A stretch of DNA of 64,000 nt from the NCBI GenBank assembly GCA_044222195.1, contig JBGANS010000012.1, positions 82,828 to 146,827 on the forward strand. The letters are read 5' to 3'. Source of the DNA: JAHBXE01 sp044222195 (GTDB taxonomy: Bacteria > Planctomycetota > Phycisphaerae > Phycisphaerales > UBA1924). Each line of letters begins with the position of its first letter. Within the stretch, counting starts at the first letter, position 1. The translations under genes and the position numbers were made by a program. Below the pieces are notes generated by a model that worked only from the letters and a program-made list of their open reading frames with translations, was not told where the DNA came from and ran no database searches. Positions 18,912 through 28,512 of the stretch are shown one piece after another.

Positions 18912-20917
18912 CAGTGTGCCTTTTGTCCCGCGGCGGAAGGCGTTGCCCACTCAATGGCCTTCTGAATGTGCTCAGGACACGACACTGTCTCACCCTCCTT
19001 CAACGATCGGAGGTACTGCTCTAGGGCAAAGGCATGTTCACCCTTGGCGTCCTCTGCACAACGGAGATAGAGCGCAGCGAACCGATGTCGCTGACGATCC
19101 TTCTCTTCATCGACGGCGGCAAGATCTGTGACTTCGTCGCCCTCCAACACGTCCTTTAGGGCATCCGGCAGCGTGTCCGGCTTCGCGGCAAGCGCCTTCA
19201 GCCCTTCAGCATGCGCCATTGCCGTCGTGACGATGGCGGGGTTGCTTGAGTTGGCGAGAGCGAAGTCGTACTCGAACGTCTTCGTCGCGGTGAGGACTTG
19301 AATCGTCGCCCGGGTGGCCACGACGTCCGTGAGCTTCGTGACGGCTCCCGACTTGGCGTAGTAGTCGAACTTCGCGGGATCTCGGTTGAGCTGGAACGGG
19401 AAGCAGCTCTTGCGACTCTTCTTCGCCGCCGACTTGTCGGATCGTGCCGGATCGGAGTCGATTATGCACACGACCCGTCGCCCCTGCACGAGAGGAAGAT
19501 CCTCTAACGACACACCGGCACCGAACAATGGCAAAAAGTGCTTGAACGTCAAGCCATCGACGCGAACGATTGCGACGTGATGCTCTTCCAAGCTTCGCCC
19601 GATCATTCGGGCCAGCGCCGGAACGACAAGTTGTTCAGCTATCCCCTCCACAAAAATGGTTGCTTTGGCAAAGAGCATCGAAGACTTGGTGGCGTCGAGA
19701 TACCTCTCGACGTAGCCACGCGACTCTTTGCCCTCCGCAGTGTCGGCAAAGAGCCGTGCTGGGTATGACACGCCGATTGCGCCGTCAGCAGCGACGGACA
19801 GGCAGATGATCGGTTGCAAGCGGGCCGCAGCCGTGACGTGGGTCGAATGAGTCGTTACGAACACCTGTCGGTTCTGATGCGGCGCCGCGCTCACCCGCTC
19901 GACGATATGAGCCAGGAGCTTGTACTGCAAGGCTGGATGCAAATGTGCTTCTGGTTCCTCGATGAGTAGCATCGGGAAGATCGCCGCGTTCTGGCCGAGG
20001 CGTTCTACGGATGTGCGGAAACTCAGGCTCGCCAGAACCAGCGAGATGTACATCAGGTTGTTGTAGCCGAGGCCGTTATGCGTCGCGGGAAAGGACACCT
20101 CTCGCTGGGCGATGAAAAGGCGCAGCGCGGCAATCAGGTCGGCTTCCGACAGAGCCCCGTGAAGGAGCGGCTCGCCCCCGTCCGCAGCGCCCGTTGCTTT
20201 CACCAGCTCGAACAGCTTGGCCGTGTCGAGCCGGCCGACTAGGACGTCCCGGAGCGCCTTCGAGCTGGTACGGAAGCCCCCTCGGAGCGTGCGGCGAGCA
20301 TCATCGGTCTTTCCCCAGTCGAGTACCTGTTCAAGCATTTGCCGAAAAAGGGGAGCTTTGCCGGAGAACATCTCGGACTCGACATCACGCATCGCGTCTA
20401 AGAACTGGCAGTCAAACTTGGCGAGGGATTCGCCATCCGCCGTCACCAGCGTTTCCGGGTTGCCCCCGTAGACGCGGGAAACGTACTTCGGGAGAAACTC
20501 TTCGACTACCTCAAAGAACTTTTCGCGGTCGACTCCCTTGATCGCCTCGGCGAAGTCCTTGGTGTGCTGCTCAGGCAGGAAGAAGCGATAGGTGAGCTGC
20601 GCCTCCCAGGTCTGGTCCAGCTTCGTGAGCCACGACGCAACGAGAGCTCGATCCGCCGGCGTGTCGTTCTGCGACGATCGAATCGTCGCCTCAACCGTGA
20701 TCGCGGGCGGCTGGTCGAGAGGCTCAGTGAGACGATTGAAATCGTGGATGGTTGGGCGGGCGCGGCCACGCCGATCAAAAATCAGCGACAAGGCACGGAG
20801 AAGCGTCGTCTTGCCGGCATTGTTCTCTCCGATAATGACATTCAGCCCTGGCTGGCACTCGATGAGGCCGTCGCGGAAACACCTGTAGTTGAGAATGTGT
20901 ATGCGTTGAATGTACAT
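18911..20917 (-). CDS. gajA: OLD-family ATPase with TOPRIM nuclease, GajA-like (Gabija)
   Basis: A 668-aa protein. An SMC/ABC-type ATPase domain opens with IHILNYRCFRDG and Walker A IIGENNAGKTTLL; the signature and Walker B region is LLIEEPEAHLHPALQ, followed by VFVTTHSTHV. The C-terminal TOPRIM domain carries ATIFVEGIAEQLVV (catalytic Glu) and VVCIIDSDPARSD (acidic pair). This is the class 2 OLD architecture that pairs with a UvrD helicase. It is 21 nt downstream of the HamB-like gene and overlaps gajB, implying one transcript. Predicted role: nucleotide-regulated DNA cleavage upon phage infection. Confidence 0.85.
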   Translation of the reverse strand: MYIQRIHILNYRCFRDGLIECQPGLNVIIGENNAGKTTLLRALSLIFDRRGRARPTIHDFNRLTEPLDQPPAITVEATIRSSQNDTPADRALVASWLTKLDQTWEAQLTYRFFLPEQHTKDFAEAIKGVDREKFFEVVEEFLPKYVSRVYGGNPETLVTADGESLAKFDCQFLDAMRDVESEMFSGKAPLFRQMLEQVLDWGKTDDARRTLRGGFRTSSKALRDVLVGRLDTAKLFELVKATGAADGGEPLLHGALSEADLIAALRLFIAQREVSFPATHNGLGYNNLMYISLVLASLSFRTSVERLGQNAAIFPMLLIEEPEAHLHPALQYKLLAHIVERVSAAPHQNRQVFVTTHSTHVTAAARLQPIICLSVAADGAIGVSYPARLFADTAEGKESRGYVERYLDATKSSMLFAKATIFVEGIAEQLVVPALARMIGRSLEEHHVAIVRVDGLTFKHFLPLFGAGVSLEDLPLVQGRRVVCIIDSDPARSDKSAAKKSRKSCFPFQLNRDPAKFDYYAKSGAVTKLTDVVATRATIQVLTATKTFEYDFALANSSNPAIVTTAMAHAEGLKALAAKPDTLPDALKDVLEGDEVTDLAAVDEEKDRQRHRFAALYLRCAEDAKGEHAFALEQYLRSLKEGETVSCPEHIQKAIEWATPSAAGQKAH

Positions 20918-20938
20918 GGCTGAGTATGCGTCGCCCCT

Positions 20939-23900
20939 CTACTGCAAGTATGTAGGATACTTGAACTGTCCGAAGAAGTTGATGTCGACGCTGGATCGAG
21001 CACCATCTACCAGGGCAAAGAAGTGCAGCGACTCTATGTCGTCAGGCACTCGCAGTTGACCGATCGGTTCGAACATCAGAGTCATCACGGTCGCGACACT
21101 CTCATCTCTGTCGCGGATGACGCGAACGCGGGTGCCAGCTTGCGGTGCCTCGCCACTCCATGCCACGGGAAGGGACCGCTGAAACACCTGCCAGTCAGCG
21201 TAGTCCCTGTGTCCGAATCGCTGGAGAAAGTTCTGCCATTCTGATTCCTCAGCGTCAGTGGACCAGGTGATCGCGGGGGAGCCACCTTGCGTGATCGTGA
21301 AAACCCAGAGCCGTACATCGTCTTGAGTTGTTACGGAAGGACCGGCCCGTGCAGACACCGCCTGTGCGAAGACCCTTGACCGCACCCCCGCCTGCATGAA
21401 GGCGGATGCACCCAACGTCGGTACTCCGTAGGTAAGGCACAGAGCCAGTCCCTCCCCTGACACATCTTGGAGGCTGTCGGTGGACTGGAGGTGCAGCCGT
21501 ACGGCCTCGACACCCCAAACCAACCGGAACACCACGTCTTCCTGAATGAACGCGACACCATCGCTATCGGCGCACTGGCTCAGGGCGGTTCCGCTGATCC
21601 AGTGCCCAAGCAATGCCTCCCAGTCAGGGATCAGATTCTCCGCAGCGAACGGTCCGATCGCAAACACCGTTTTTGCGATTTCGACCAGACTGGTGATCAA
21701 GTCGCCGGTACGACCTTCAAGTAGGGCGGCATCAGCTTCTGAAAGGCGTTCACGAAAGAACGGTCCATTTGCATCAAGCGCCTGCCCTGCCGCGACACCC
21801 ACACCAGCCGCGTAGTACTGCTTCCGCTTGGTGGTGTCCGTGCGAGCCCATATCCACGATGCTCGACCTCGAATGACCGCCTCTTGGAGTGCTCTTGACT
21901 CGTCTGAGTCGTGAGCCAGTCGCCGCTGCCAATACGAACTTCGAAGCGCCGCGTCGAGCACGTTGGCGAGCTCCTCTGTCGGTAGGTCGAGCGAATCAAC
22001 CACGCCCAGAATCGCAGCGTCCAGTTCGTTCAAAGCGGAGTCGAGGAGAGCCGGGAAGGGGTCATCCGTACCGACCGTTGGGGCCACCCAGGTGCTGGCT
22101 TGATTCAGCACGTACTCTTTTAGGTCGGTATCGGACACGAGAAGCCGCTCGCGGAGAATCCGGAGAATCAAACCGATCAACTGTCGCACGCCACTCTCAA
22201 GCTGCCGCGTCTTCGCACCAGTGATCAGCTCGCTGAACTCTCGGACTCGCTCTCTCGCCTTCGTTGGTGACTCCTCGTATACGGGCAACACATAGAGCCC
22301 ATCGAGGTCCACGAACGCTCTGCCAACTCGCCCGATGACATTGGCAAACTCCTTGGGCGGAATGAGACGCTTGGTCCGGTAGAGTGAGCGAAACAGCAGA
22401 ACACTGAAGCAAAGATCAAGTCCCTGCGCAAGCGTGGGTGACGACACGCACACCGGCAACACGCGCTGCTTCAGTAAGTTCTCGACCTCGGACAAGAACT
22501 GCCGCGGCAATGATCCATGATGTACTGCAACCCCTAGTCGCAGGCAGGCCACGGCCGGATGTTCCGTGCCAAGCCACTCCTCTCCGAGAAGGAGTGCTCG
22601 TTCTACTTGTGCCAAGGCGGGGCCAGTCAGCAATCCGGGGAAGTAGCCCTGTTGGTGCGCTTTGAGGAACGCCTTCGCGGTGGCCTCTACTGACTTTCTC
22701 AAGGGACAATAAACCAACACTGTCTGGCCACGGTTCAAGAACGCAGTCGTGGTCGCAACCACAAACTCCTGGGAGGTGTTGGGAAACGGAGTGCGGCGAG
22801 GTGGGACCGCAGGCTGCGCTTCCACGAATCGTGGGACGAATGGCCGCTCCGCATCAACCTGGAGCTCAAGCCGTGCACTCGGAGATTTCCAGACCAGCAC
22901 GCCTGGTCGCTGTCGCGTCGGTCGCCATGTAGAACGAACCGGCAACCCGGGCGTGTCTGAGCGCAGCCAACGGGTGAAGTCATCGAAGGCGTCACCTTCT
23001 GTGAAGACAGCAGACAGACAAACGAGCCGGCGACTCGCCGTGTCGGCTCGGCGCAATAAGCGCTGAACCAGCATTTCGTAGCGAATCTCTCGCTCCCCCA
23101 ACCCGATCATGTGCCCCTCGTCAAGGACAATCAGGCCGACATCATCGATCACCGAAGGATCAAGACGAACGGAGAAGTCGAGCTTTTCTGGAGTTGCGAC
23201 AACGATGCTCGCGGACTTCATGGTATCTAGGTCTGCAACCGCGACTCCGCTGGCGCCATAGACCGACGTCACCGTGTACCCAAGCGGGCGGAACGTCCTG
23301 GCCAACGTACGCTCGATTTGTGCAGAGAGAGCGCGGAGCGGCGTCACGTAGACCACTCTCGACCCATCCGCTAGTGCTCGGAGAATGCACAGCTCGGCAA
23401 TCCGGGTCTTGCCAGCACTGGTCGGAAGAGCCACTACAAGGTCGTCCGAAGTGTCCATCACGCGCCGTGCAGCATCACGCTGGGAGGGCCATAGGTCAAC
23501 TTCCGATGGATGCCTGGCTCCTAGTAACTGAATGAACTTGCTGCGCAACATTCCCCAAGTGGGTGGGTCCTGTGGCATCGGCACGATCACGTGCATTGAG
23601 TTGCGCCACATGTCATCGAACAGATGTCGCGCCACTGCGAAGGACCACCAGAGTGGCACGTGCGCGGCCTCCGCCGCCGCCTCAAGACCAGTATCCAGCA
23701 ATCGCGAGGCCTCCGTGACATGCCTGTCGTCGCCAGTAGACAGGGCAGCGTTGATGTGTGCAAAGGCCTCATGGAACACCCGCGTCAGGCCGATCGCGAT
23801 GACGTCGCTGATCCCGAAGTCCTCGTCTTCGGCCAGCTTGGCGACAACCCCCTCGTCGGCGTTTCCTGGAGCTTGAAGCCACTCTCTGGTTGTGCGGTGC

Positions 23901-24364
23901 AAGGCGTCCATGTCCCGACGCATGAGATTGACCAGTAGTCTTTCGCAGGACGACAGGTTTAGAACCGCCAAATCGAGACTGAAGAGGCTGAACGCCCGTG
24001 CAGAATAGCCGCCGATGTGGAATGCAGCCGCGGCCATTGTCAGGTGGAACGCCCGCTCGTCGTCCCTAGGCGACCCATGCCGAACCGCAGACTCGATAGA
24101 CTCCGCGGCCGCATAGAGGCTGGCGTTCACCGCTGTCGGGTCCCCTTCTACTTCACGAAGGCGAAGTGCAAGAGACAAGCACTGAAATCCATGATCCAGC
24201 AGATCCGTTGACAGCGAGGGTGCGAACTGGGGGGATTCTGGTGGAAGGTTCCCATCTCTCCAGATCAGTCCTCTCGCGAGTCCGCGGGAAATGAGCGACC
24301 CACGAAACCCCGGTCGTGTGAGCTCGGCAATCTGTGCGGTGATGTCTTCAGGGGATTGCGGCAT
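20939..24364 (-). CDS. hamB: Ski2-like DEAD/DEAH helicase, HamB-like (Hachiman)
   Basis: A 1141-aa superfamily 2 helicase. A helical N-terminal region of about 290 residues precedes motif I VVALPTSAGKTRIAE, motif Ia YVTPLRALSAQ, motif II LIVLDEGHMIGLGE, motif III CLSAVF, and the second RecA domain with VSSPTLAQGLDL and VIGRVGRAFVDLDG (motif VI). A long C-terminal region of unknown fold follows. It overlaps the DUF1837-like nuclease gene by 17 nt. A DUF1837 protein followed by such a helicase is the Hachiman defence system, in which HamB holds HamA inactive until it senses damaged DNA. Confidence 0.82.
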   Translation of the reverse strand: MPQSPEDITAQIAELTRPGFRGSLISRGLARGLIWRDGNLPPESPQFAPSLSTDLLDHGFQCLSLALRLREVEGDPTAVNASLYAAAESIESAVRHGSPRDDERAFHLTMAAAAFHIGGYSARAFSLFSLDLAVLNLSSCERLLVNLMRRDMDALHRTTREWLQAPGNADEGVVAKLAEDEDFGISDVIAIGLTRVFHEAFAHINAALSTGDDRHVTEASRLLDTGLEAAAEAAHVPLWWSFAVARHLFDDMWRNSMHVIVPMPQDPPTWGMLRSKFIQLLGARHPSEVDLWPSQRDAARRVMDTSDDLVVALPTSAGKTRIAELCILRALADGSRVVYVTPLRALSAQIERTLARTFRPLGYTVTSVYGASGVAVADLDTMKSASIVVATPEKLDFSVRLDPSVIDDVGLIVLDEGHMIGLGEREIRYEMLVQRLLRRADTASRRLVCLSAVFTEGDAFDDFTRWLRSDTPGLPVRSTWRPTRQRPGVLVWKSPSARLELQVDAERPFVPRFVEAQPAVPPRRTPFPNTSQEFVVATTTAFLNRGQTVLVYCPLRKSVEATAKAFLKAHQQGYFPGLLTGPALAQVERALLLGEEWLGTEHPAVACLRLGVAVHHGSLPRQFLSEVENLLKQRVLPVCVSSPTLAQGLDLCFSVLLFRSLYRTKRLIPPKEFANVIGRVGRAFVDLDGLYVLPVYEESPTKARERVREFSELITGAKTRQLESGVRQLIGLILRILRERLLVSDTDLKEYVLNQASTWVAPTVGTDDPFPALLDSALNELDAAILGVVDSLDLPTEELANVLDAALRSSYWQRRLAHDSDESRALQEAVIRGRASWIWARTDTTKRKQYYAAGVGVAAGQALDANGPFFRERLSEADAALLEGRTGDLITSLVEIAKTVFAIGPFAAENLIPDWEALLGHWISGTALSQCADSDGVAFIQEDVVFRLVWGVEAVRLHLQSTDSLQDVSGEGLALCLTYGVPTLGASAFMQAGVRSRVFAQAVSARAGPSVTTQDDVRLWVFTITQGGSPAITWSTDAEESEWQNFLQRFGHRDYADWQVFQRSLPVAWSGEAPQAGTRVRVIRDRDESVATVMTLMFEPIGQLRVPDDIESLHFFALVDGARSSVDINFFGQFKYPTYLQ

Positions 24365-25106
24365 TGATTGCAGCGAACGTTGCCTGAATGAAATCCTGGT
24401 GATCGATCACGACACATCCAACCAAGTGTCGCGAGGACTCGCCTGCTCCTGGTGTAGCGTGGGGTGCGAGGTACTGCTGCGGGGCGTTGCCAGAAAACAC
24501 AAACACCATGTGTTCAATCTCATGCGCACCCGGTGAACGCCGCTGCAAGGCCTCGTACCGCTCAGCCTCGGCGTGCCGGTCTTGCTCCCTCAATCGCGAA
24601 GAGATGAACGCGAGAGAGCTGGGGTTCGGTCTGCCTGAGTGTTTGTGCAGGTCGGTGATCGCTTCGTCCACGACGGTTTGGCCGAGCCGGTCTCGGCTCT
24701 TTACCTCTGCCTTGAGCGTGGTCCAAGTTCCCGATGTGTCTCGACCGGCGATCACATCGTTTCCGCGCATCGTGGTGTTCCGGTCGTCCTTCCACAGCAA
24801 CTTCTTGATCGGCACGACGAAGTCTGTTCGTTGCGTGATGTACTCGCTGGCCAGAATCTCGCCGAGGTCGCCAGACTGCGTTTTCACTACCGCGGGAAGT
24901 TTGTTCTTGATGTAGTCCGCCGCGGCGGGCATACCCCCGATGCTCTCGATAATGTGCAAGCCAGCCAGATGATCCAATGCGGCCTGAGAAATGGCAGCGC
25001 TTGCGGCCGCCCGTCCGCCGGTGCGCTCCTGCATCACGACGATGTTGGCGGCACCAGCAATGGGCCTTTGTTCATCCATCCAGGTCTCGAAGAAGCCTTG
25101 TTGCAC
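24348..25106 (-). CDS. hamA: DUF1837 nuclease, HamA-like (Hachiman)
   Basis: A 252-aa protein from GTG 25104-25106, chosen because AGGAG lies five bases upstream; the frame extends to ATG 25184 without a ribosome site. The DUF1837/PD-(D/E)xK pattern is visible: GDLGEILASEYI (Glu), TMRGNDVIAGR (Asp) and LKAEVKSR (E-x-K). In Hachiman, HamA is the DNA-degrading effector held by the helicase HamB. The stop overlaps the hamB start by 17 nt, implying coupled translation. An alternative is a generic PD-(D/E)xK enzyme of another helicase-nuclease system. Confidence 0.78.
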   Translation of the reverse strand: MQQGFFETWMDEQRPIAGAANIVVMQERTGGRAAASAAISQAALDHLAGLHIIESIGGMPAAADYIKNKLPAVVKTQSGDLGEILASEYITQRTDFVVPIKKLLWKDDRNTTMRGNDVIAGRDTSGTWTTLKAEVKSRDRLGQTVVDEAITDLHKHSGRPNPSSLAFISSRLREQDRHAEAERYEALQRRSPGAHEIEHMVFVFSGNAPQQYLAPHATPGAGESSRHLVGCVVIDHQDFIQATFAAINAAIP

Positions 25107-25164
25107 GATCACTCCTATTCGAGAATGCCTGATGATTCCGATCTTCGCGGAGAGGACGGCGGAG

Positions 25165-28100
25165 TCAGTCCCTCTCAAACCCATGACTCGTGAACTTCAG
25201 CGTCCGGCTGTTCTCCGTCACCGTCCGCACCACATGGTCAGGGGCACCCGAGGGGATCTCGGCCTCAAGCTCAAGCGTCACCTTCACATTGGCTCCAACC
25301 AAGCCCGCGAGGTGGGCGATTACCTCGTCGGCGATCTTGCTGGCATCGCGTCCGACGCGAGCGGAGTCAAGCGTAACTGTGCCGTGGAATCGCTTCGGCT
25401 GGGCAGGGGCAGCCTTTGGCGGCGGCGTGCCACCAGGCCCGACCGGCCCGGGAGTCGAAGTTCCGCCAGTGCCGCCCGTGCTGGTCTCTGTGCCCGTGCC
25501 GGCACTGACGGGCGCGGGACGGTCCGCATCCATCTGTTTCTTGGCGACATCGGGCTTCACCAAGAGGCCGGGAGCATCGCTATCGGAAATCGACACCTGC
25601 TGCCCGCCTCGCAGGCCGCGGTACCGACCGGCAGCGTCGTCGAAGCTGTCGGCAAACGCGAAGGACTCCTGCTGCCAAGTGAGCAGGGATACGCCGCTGG
25701 TGATCGCCCCGAGCAGAACGTCTGGGCTCTTCAATCGCGGCAAATAGATGTAGCGGGCGAAATGCTCCGCGAGAGTCTTGATCGCCACATGGTTGCTCGG
25801 CCACAGCGGAATACGGTCAAGCTCCATACGGAGCCTCGTCGGCGCGAATCCCGTGAGCAGAAGCTCGTCGTTCCGCAGTTTCTTACTGACCCTTGCCGCG
25901 AGAGCATCAGTTCCCGTGAGCTTGATCGCTTGCCATTCGACCGCCGCCTGTGGCGTCGTCTGAATCGGAACGAGCAACCACTGGTAGGTCTCGGGAATGC
26001 GGGCATTGACGGCACCGTTCGCCGCAGTTCTTTGAGTCTCCGCCTGCTTGACCTGCTGCGGATCGAGATTCAGCGTGACCTGCTCATCGAGAATGGAATC
26101 CCACGCGAGGAACTTTCGGGCCGCCTCATCGAGGTCTTGGAGTCGAGTCTTGTCCGCGGCGAGGAACACGAGCGTGTTCCGGTACAGCCGAGGTGTGTTC
26201 CCACGAGATTCGAGAATCGCCTTCGCAGCCACCTCGGCCTGGTTCCCGGGCTCCTTCACGTAAGCGTGGTCTACACCGAGCACTACCAATCGCGCATCGA
26301 GATCATCCGGCACATCCTGATTCGAAAGGGGAAGCGGATGGATGCGCTCGAAGTCTCCGGTGTTTCGGAGATCGGTTCGCAGGCGTTTGTCGAGCTCGTG
26401 GACGATCTTGTCCGGCTCGCGTTTGAGCTGTTCGGCTCGATCATCCGCGAGCTTTGTGACGGTCGGCTGCGTGGAGTACCAGTATCGCGGTCCATCCTGA
26501 TACAGGTAGGTCGCAGCCCCGGCAAGGCGGCGGAGCGCATCCCCGAAGACCGCAGGTGACTCTCCGGGCATGACGCACCCGAGCTTTACCCTTCGATCTT
26601 CCAAGCCGCGGTGCGCCGCCTTGGTGAGAGGGGCGGAGCCGAGGTAGATCGCTCTCGCCACCCGGCGGCAAGCCGAGAACTTGCCGAGGTTGGGGACCTC
26701 ACTGTCGAGCCGCAGGGGGAGCGATGACGGGCCATCGACATCCTTCTCGATGACTGGAACCCAGTTGTCGGAGAGGTATCGCGTGAGCTCGAACTGCACC
26801 CTCGGGTCGTCAATGGAAATGTTGGCCGGCAAGATGAGCGGGTTCTTGTCCCCCTTCTCCCAGAGGCTGTGAATGACCGCTGCCATGAGACGCAGCACGC
26901 CGCGGGTGCGTTGGAACTTCACCAGCGTTGACCAGTCTGTGTAGAGCCGGTCGAAAATCTCTGGGTGAATCGGGTACGCCGCCTTCATCCGCTTTTCGTA
27001 CTCGGCGTCGCGGCATTCCGGCGGGAACTCAGCCTGCTGGGTGCGATAGAAGTCTGCGAATGTGCGGGCGGTGACGTCGCGATCCTTGAACTGGGCGGGG
27101 TCGGCAATCGGCTCGAACAGCCGCCGTCGCACGATCTCGAAGCCCTCCTCCGCGCTCGCCGGTCGCCAGGATGATTCCACACGGCCGACCACGTTGCGGA
27201 GCCGATCGAGTGCTTCCCGTCCACGCTGTCCACCGACCTCCACATCGTCAGCCTGGGTGTGGGGCGATCCCGAAGTGTCCGAGGCCGGAAGACTGATCAC
27301 GAGCAGGCAGTTGTTCGCAAGCTTCGCCGACTCGGTGAGCACCTGGGCGAACGTGAACTGTGTCTCGAAGCCACCGGCCGGCAGGTCGCTTTGATCATGG
27401 AGCTGACGGGCGTAGGCCACCCATTCGTCAATCAGAATCAGGCATGGGCCGTATTCAACGAAGAGCTCCCGCAGAACATCGCCGGGGCTTGTGGCCTTTT
27501 CATCGTCGGCTTTGATCCGTGCGAACGCCTTCTTGCCGCCAAGTTGCCAAGCCAGTTCGCCCCAGAGCGTGCGGACGACCGTGCCATCGGGCTTGGTCGA
27601 AGGGTTGCCGGGCGAGATTTTGTTCCCGACCAGCACCACACGCCGGGCAGTCGGCAGGGCCTTTGCCTCCGCTTCCTGCATCACGGCATCGATGCCGGGA
27701 AGTTCGGTGGGTGACGTGCCGGAGAACAAGTGGTACAGCGCCAGCATCGAGTGGGTCTTGCCACCGCCGAAGTTGGTCTGCAGTTGGACAACCGGGTCTC
27801 CGCCCTTGCCCTGGAGGCGGCGTACGGCACCGACGAGCATCCCCTTGAGACTTTCGGTCAGATAGGTGCGGCGGAAAAACTCGGTCGGGTTCCGGTACTC
27901 GTCCGTTCCTTCGCCAAGATGCACCTGCCAAAGGTCAGCGGCAAACTCGGCCTGCTGATACCGCCCGCTCGCCACATCCTTGTGAGGGGTGACCACTTCC
28001 CGCCAAGGCTTCAGCCCGGCGGCCGCGGCACTCTCGATGGCCGTGCCGGCGCTCTTCCGCTTCTCGCTGCGTGTCTGCTCATCGAAGCGCAGACGCAGCA

Positions 28101-28509
28101 GCTCGGTCTTCATCTTCTCGATGTCGTCGGCCTGCGGGGCAGACACGGCAGAGAGCAATCGTCCCGCCGAATCCAGTGCCCGGTACGTGTCATCGCCGGA
28201 AAACGTCTCTTGGTGGGCCCACTTGTTCCGATGGTCACGAAGTTCGGACACGAGGCTGCGCTCGGCCTGCCCGAGCGTCCGTCGAAACACATCGTTCCAA
28301 CCGTCCCACATGGTCTTCAACAAGGCCGCCACGTCCCAGTCGGCCAAGGGCTTCTTGGTGTTGAGCCGGTCATCCGTGACATAGCTCGCGGCCGTTGCCT
28401 GAGCCCGGTCCTTGTACACGCTCGTGAACTCGCGATCGACATAGGGACCGAGGCCGCCCTTGAGCAGTTCCATGGCCTTGCCGACACGTTCGTGATTGCT
28501 GATGGCCAT
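25165..28509 (-). CDS. DUF499 ATPase with N-terminal Swt1/HEPN-like region
   Basis: A 1114-aa protein. Residues 1-130 resemble the Swt1-type HEPN-like domain (ERVGKAMELLKGGLGPYVDRE, RNKWAHQETF). The DUF499 P-loop ATPase follows: Walker A QTNFGGGKTHSMLALYHL, Walker B LILIDEWVAYARQL. A Pro/Gly/Thr-rich linker at about residue 1010 leads to a C-terminal domain (FHGTVTLDSARVGRDASKIADEV, in part). DUF499 and DUF1156 proteins are recurrent neighbours in predicted anti-phage loci. It begins 3 nt after the methylase stop, so the pair is tightly coupled. Mechanism is not established. Confidence 0.85.
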   Translation of the reverse strand: MAISNHERVGKAMELLKGGLGPYVDREFTSVYKDRAQATAASYVTDDRLNTKKPLADWDVAALLKTMWDGWNDVFRRTLGQAERSLVSELRDHRNKWAHQETFSGDDTYRALDSAGRLLSAVSAPQADDIEKMKTELLRLRFDEQTRSEKRKSAGTAIESAAAAGLKPWREVVTPHKDVASGRYQQAEFAADLWQVHLGEGTDEYRNPTEFFRRTYLTESLKGMLVGAVRRLQGKGGDPVVQLQTNFGGGKTHSMLALYHLFSGTSPTELPGIDAVMQEAEAKALPTARRVVLVGNKISPGNPSTKPDGTVVRTLWGELAWQLGGKKAFARIKADDEKATSPGDVLRELFVEYGPCLILIDEWVAYARQLHDQSDLPAGGFETQFTFAQVLTESAKLANNCLLVISLPASDTSGSPHTQADDVEVGGQRGREALDRLRNVVGRVESSWRPASAEEGFEIVRRRLFEPIADPAQFKDRDVTARTFADFYRTQQAEFPPECRDAEYEKRMKAAYPIHPEIFDRLYTDWSTLVKFQRTRGVLRLMAAVIHSLWEKGDKNPLILPANISIDDPRVQFELTRYLSDNWVPVIEKDVDGPSSLPLRLDSEVPNLGKFSACRRVARAIYLGSAPLTKAAHRGLEDRRVKLGCVMPGESPAVFGDALRRLAGAATYLYQDGPRYWYSTQPTVTKLADDRAEQLKREPDKIVHELDKRLRTDLRNTGDFERIHPLPLSNQDVPDDLDARLVVLGVDHAYVKEPGNQAEVAAKAILESRGNTPRLYRNTLVFLAADKTRLQDLDEAARKFLAWDSILDEQVTLNLDPQQVKQAETQRTAANGAVNARIPETYQWLLVPIQTTPQAAVEWQAIKLTGTDALAARVSKKLRNDELLLTGFAPTRLRMELDRIPLWPSNHVAIKTLAEHFARYIYLPRLKSPDVLLGAITSGVSLLTWQQESFAFADSFDDAAGRYRGLRGGQQVSISDSDAPGLLVKPDVAKKQMDADRPAPVSAGTGTETSTGGTGGTSTPGPVGPGGTPPPKAAPAQPKRFHGTVTLDSARVGRDASKIADEVIAHLAGLVGANVKVTLELEAEIPSGAPDHVVRTVTENSRTLKFTSHGFERD

Positions 28510-28512
28510 GCA

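Noticed and set aside
24991..26559. 522-aa plus-strand frame
   Set aside because: Antisense to the DUF499 and HamA-like genes; no domain-like sequence.
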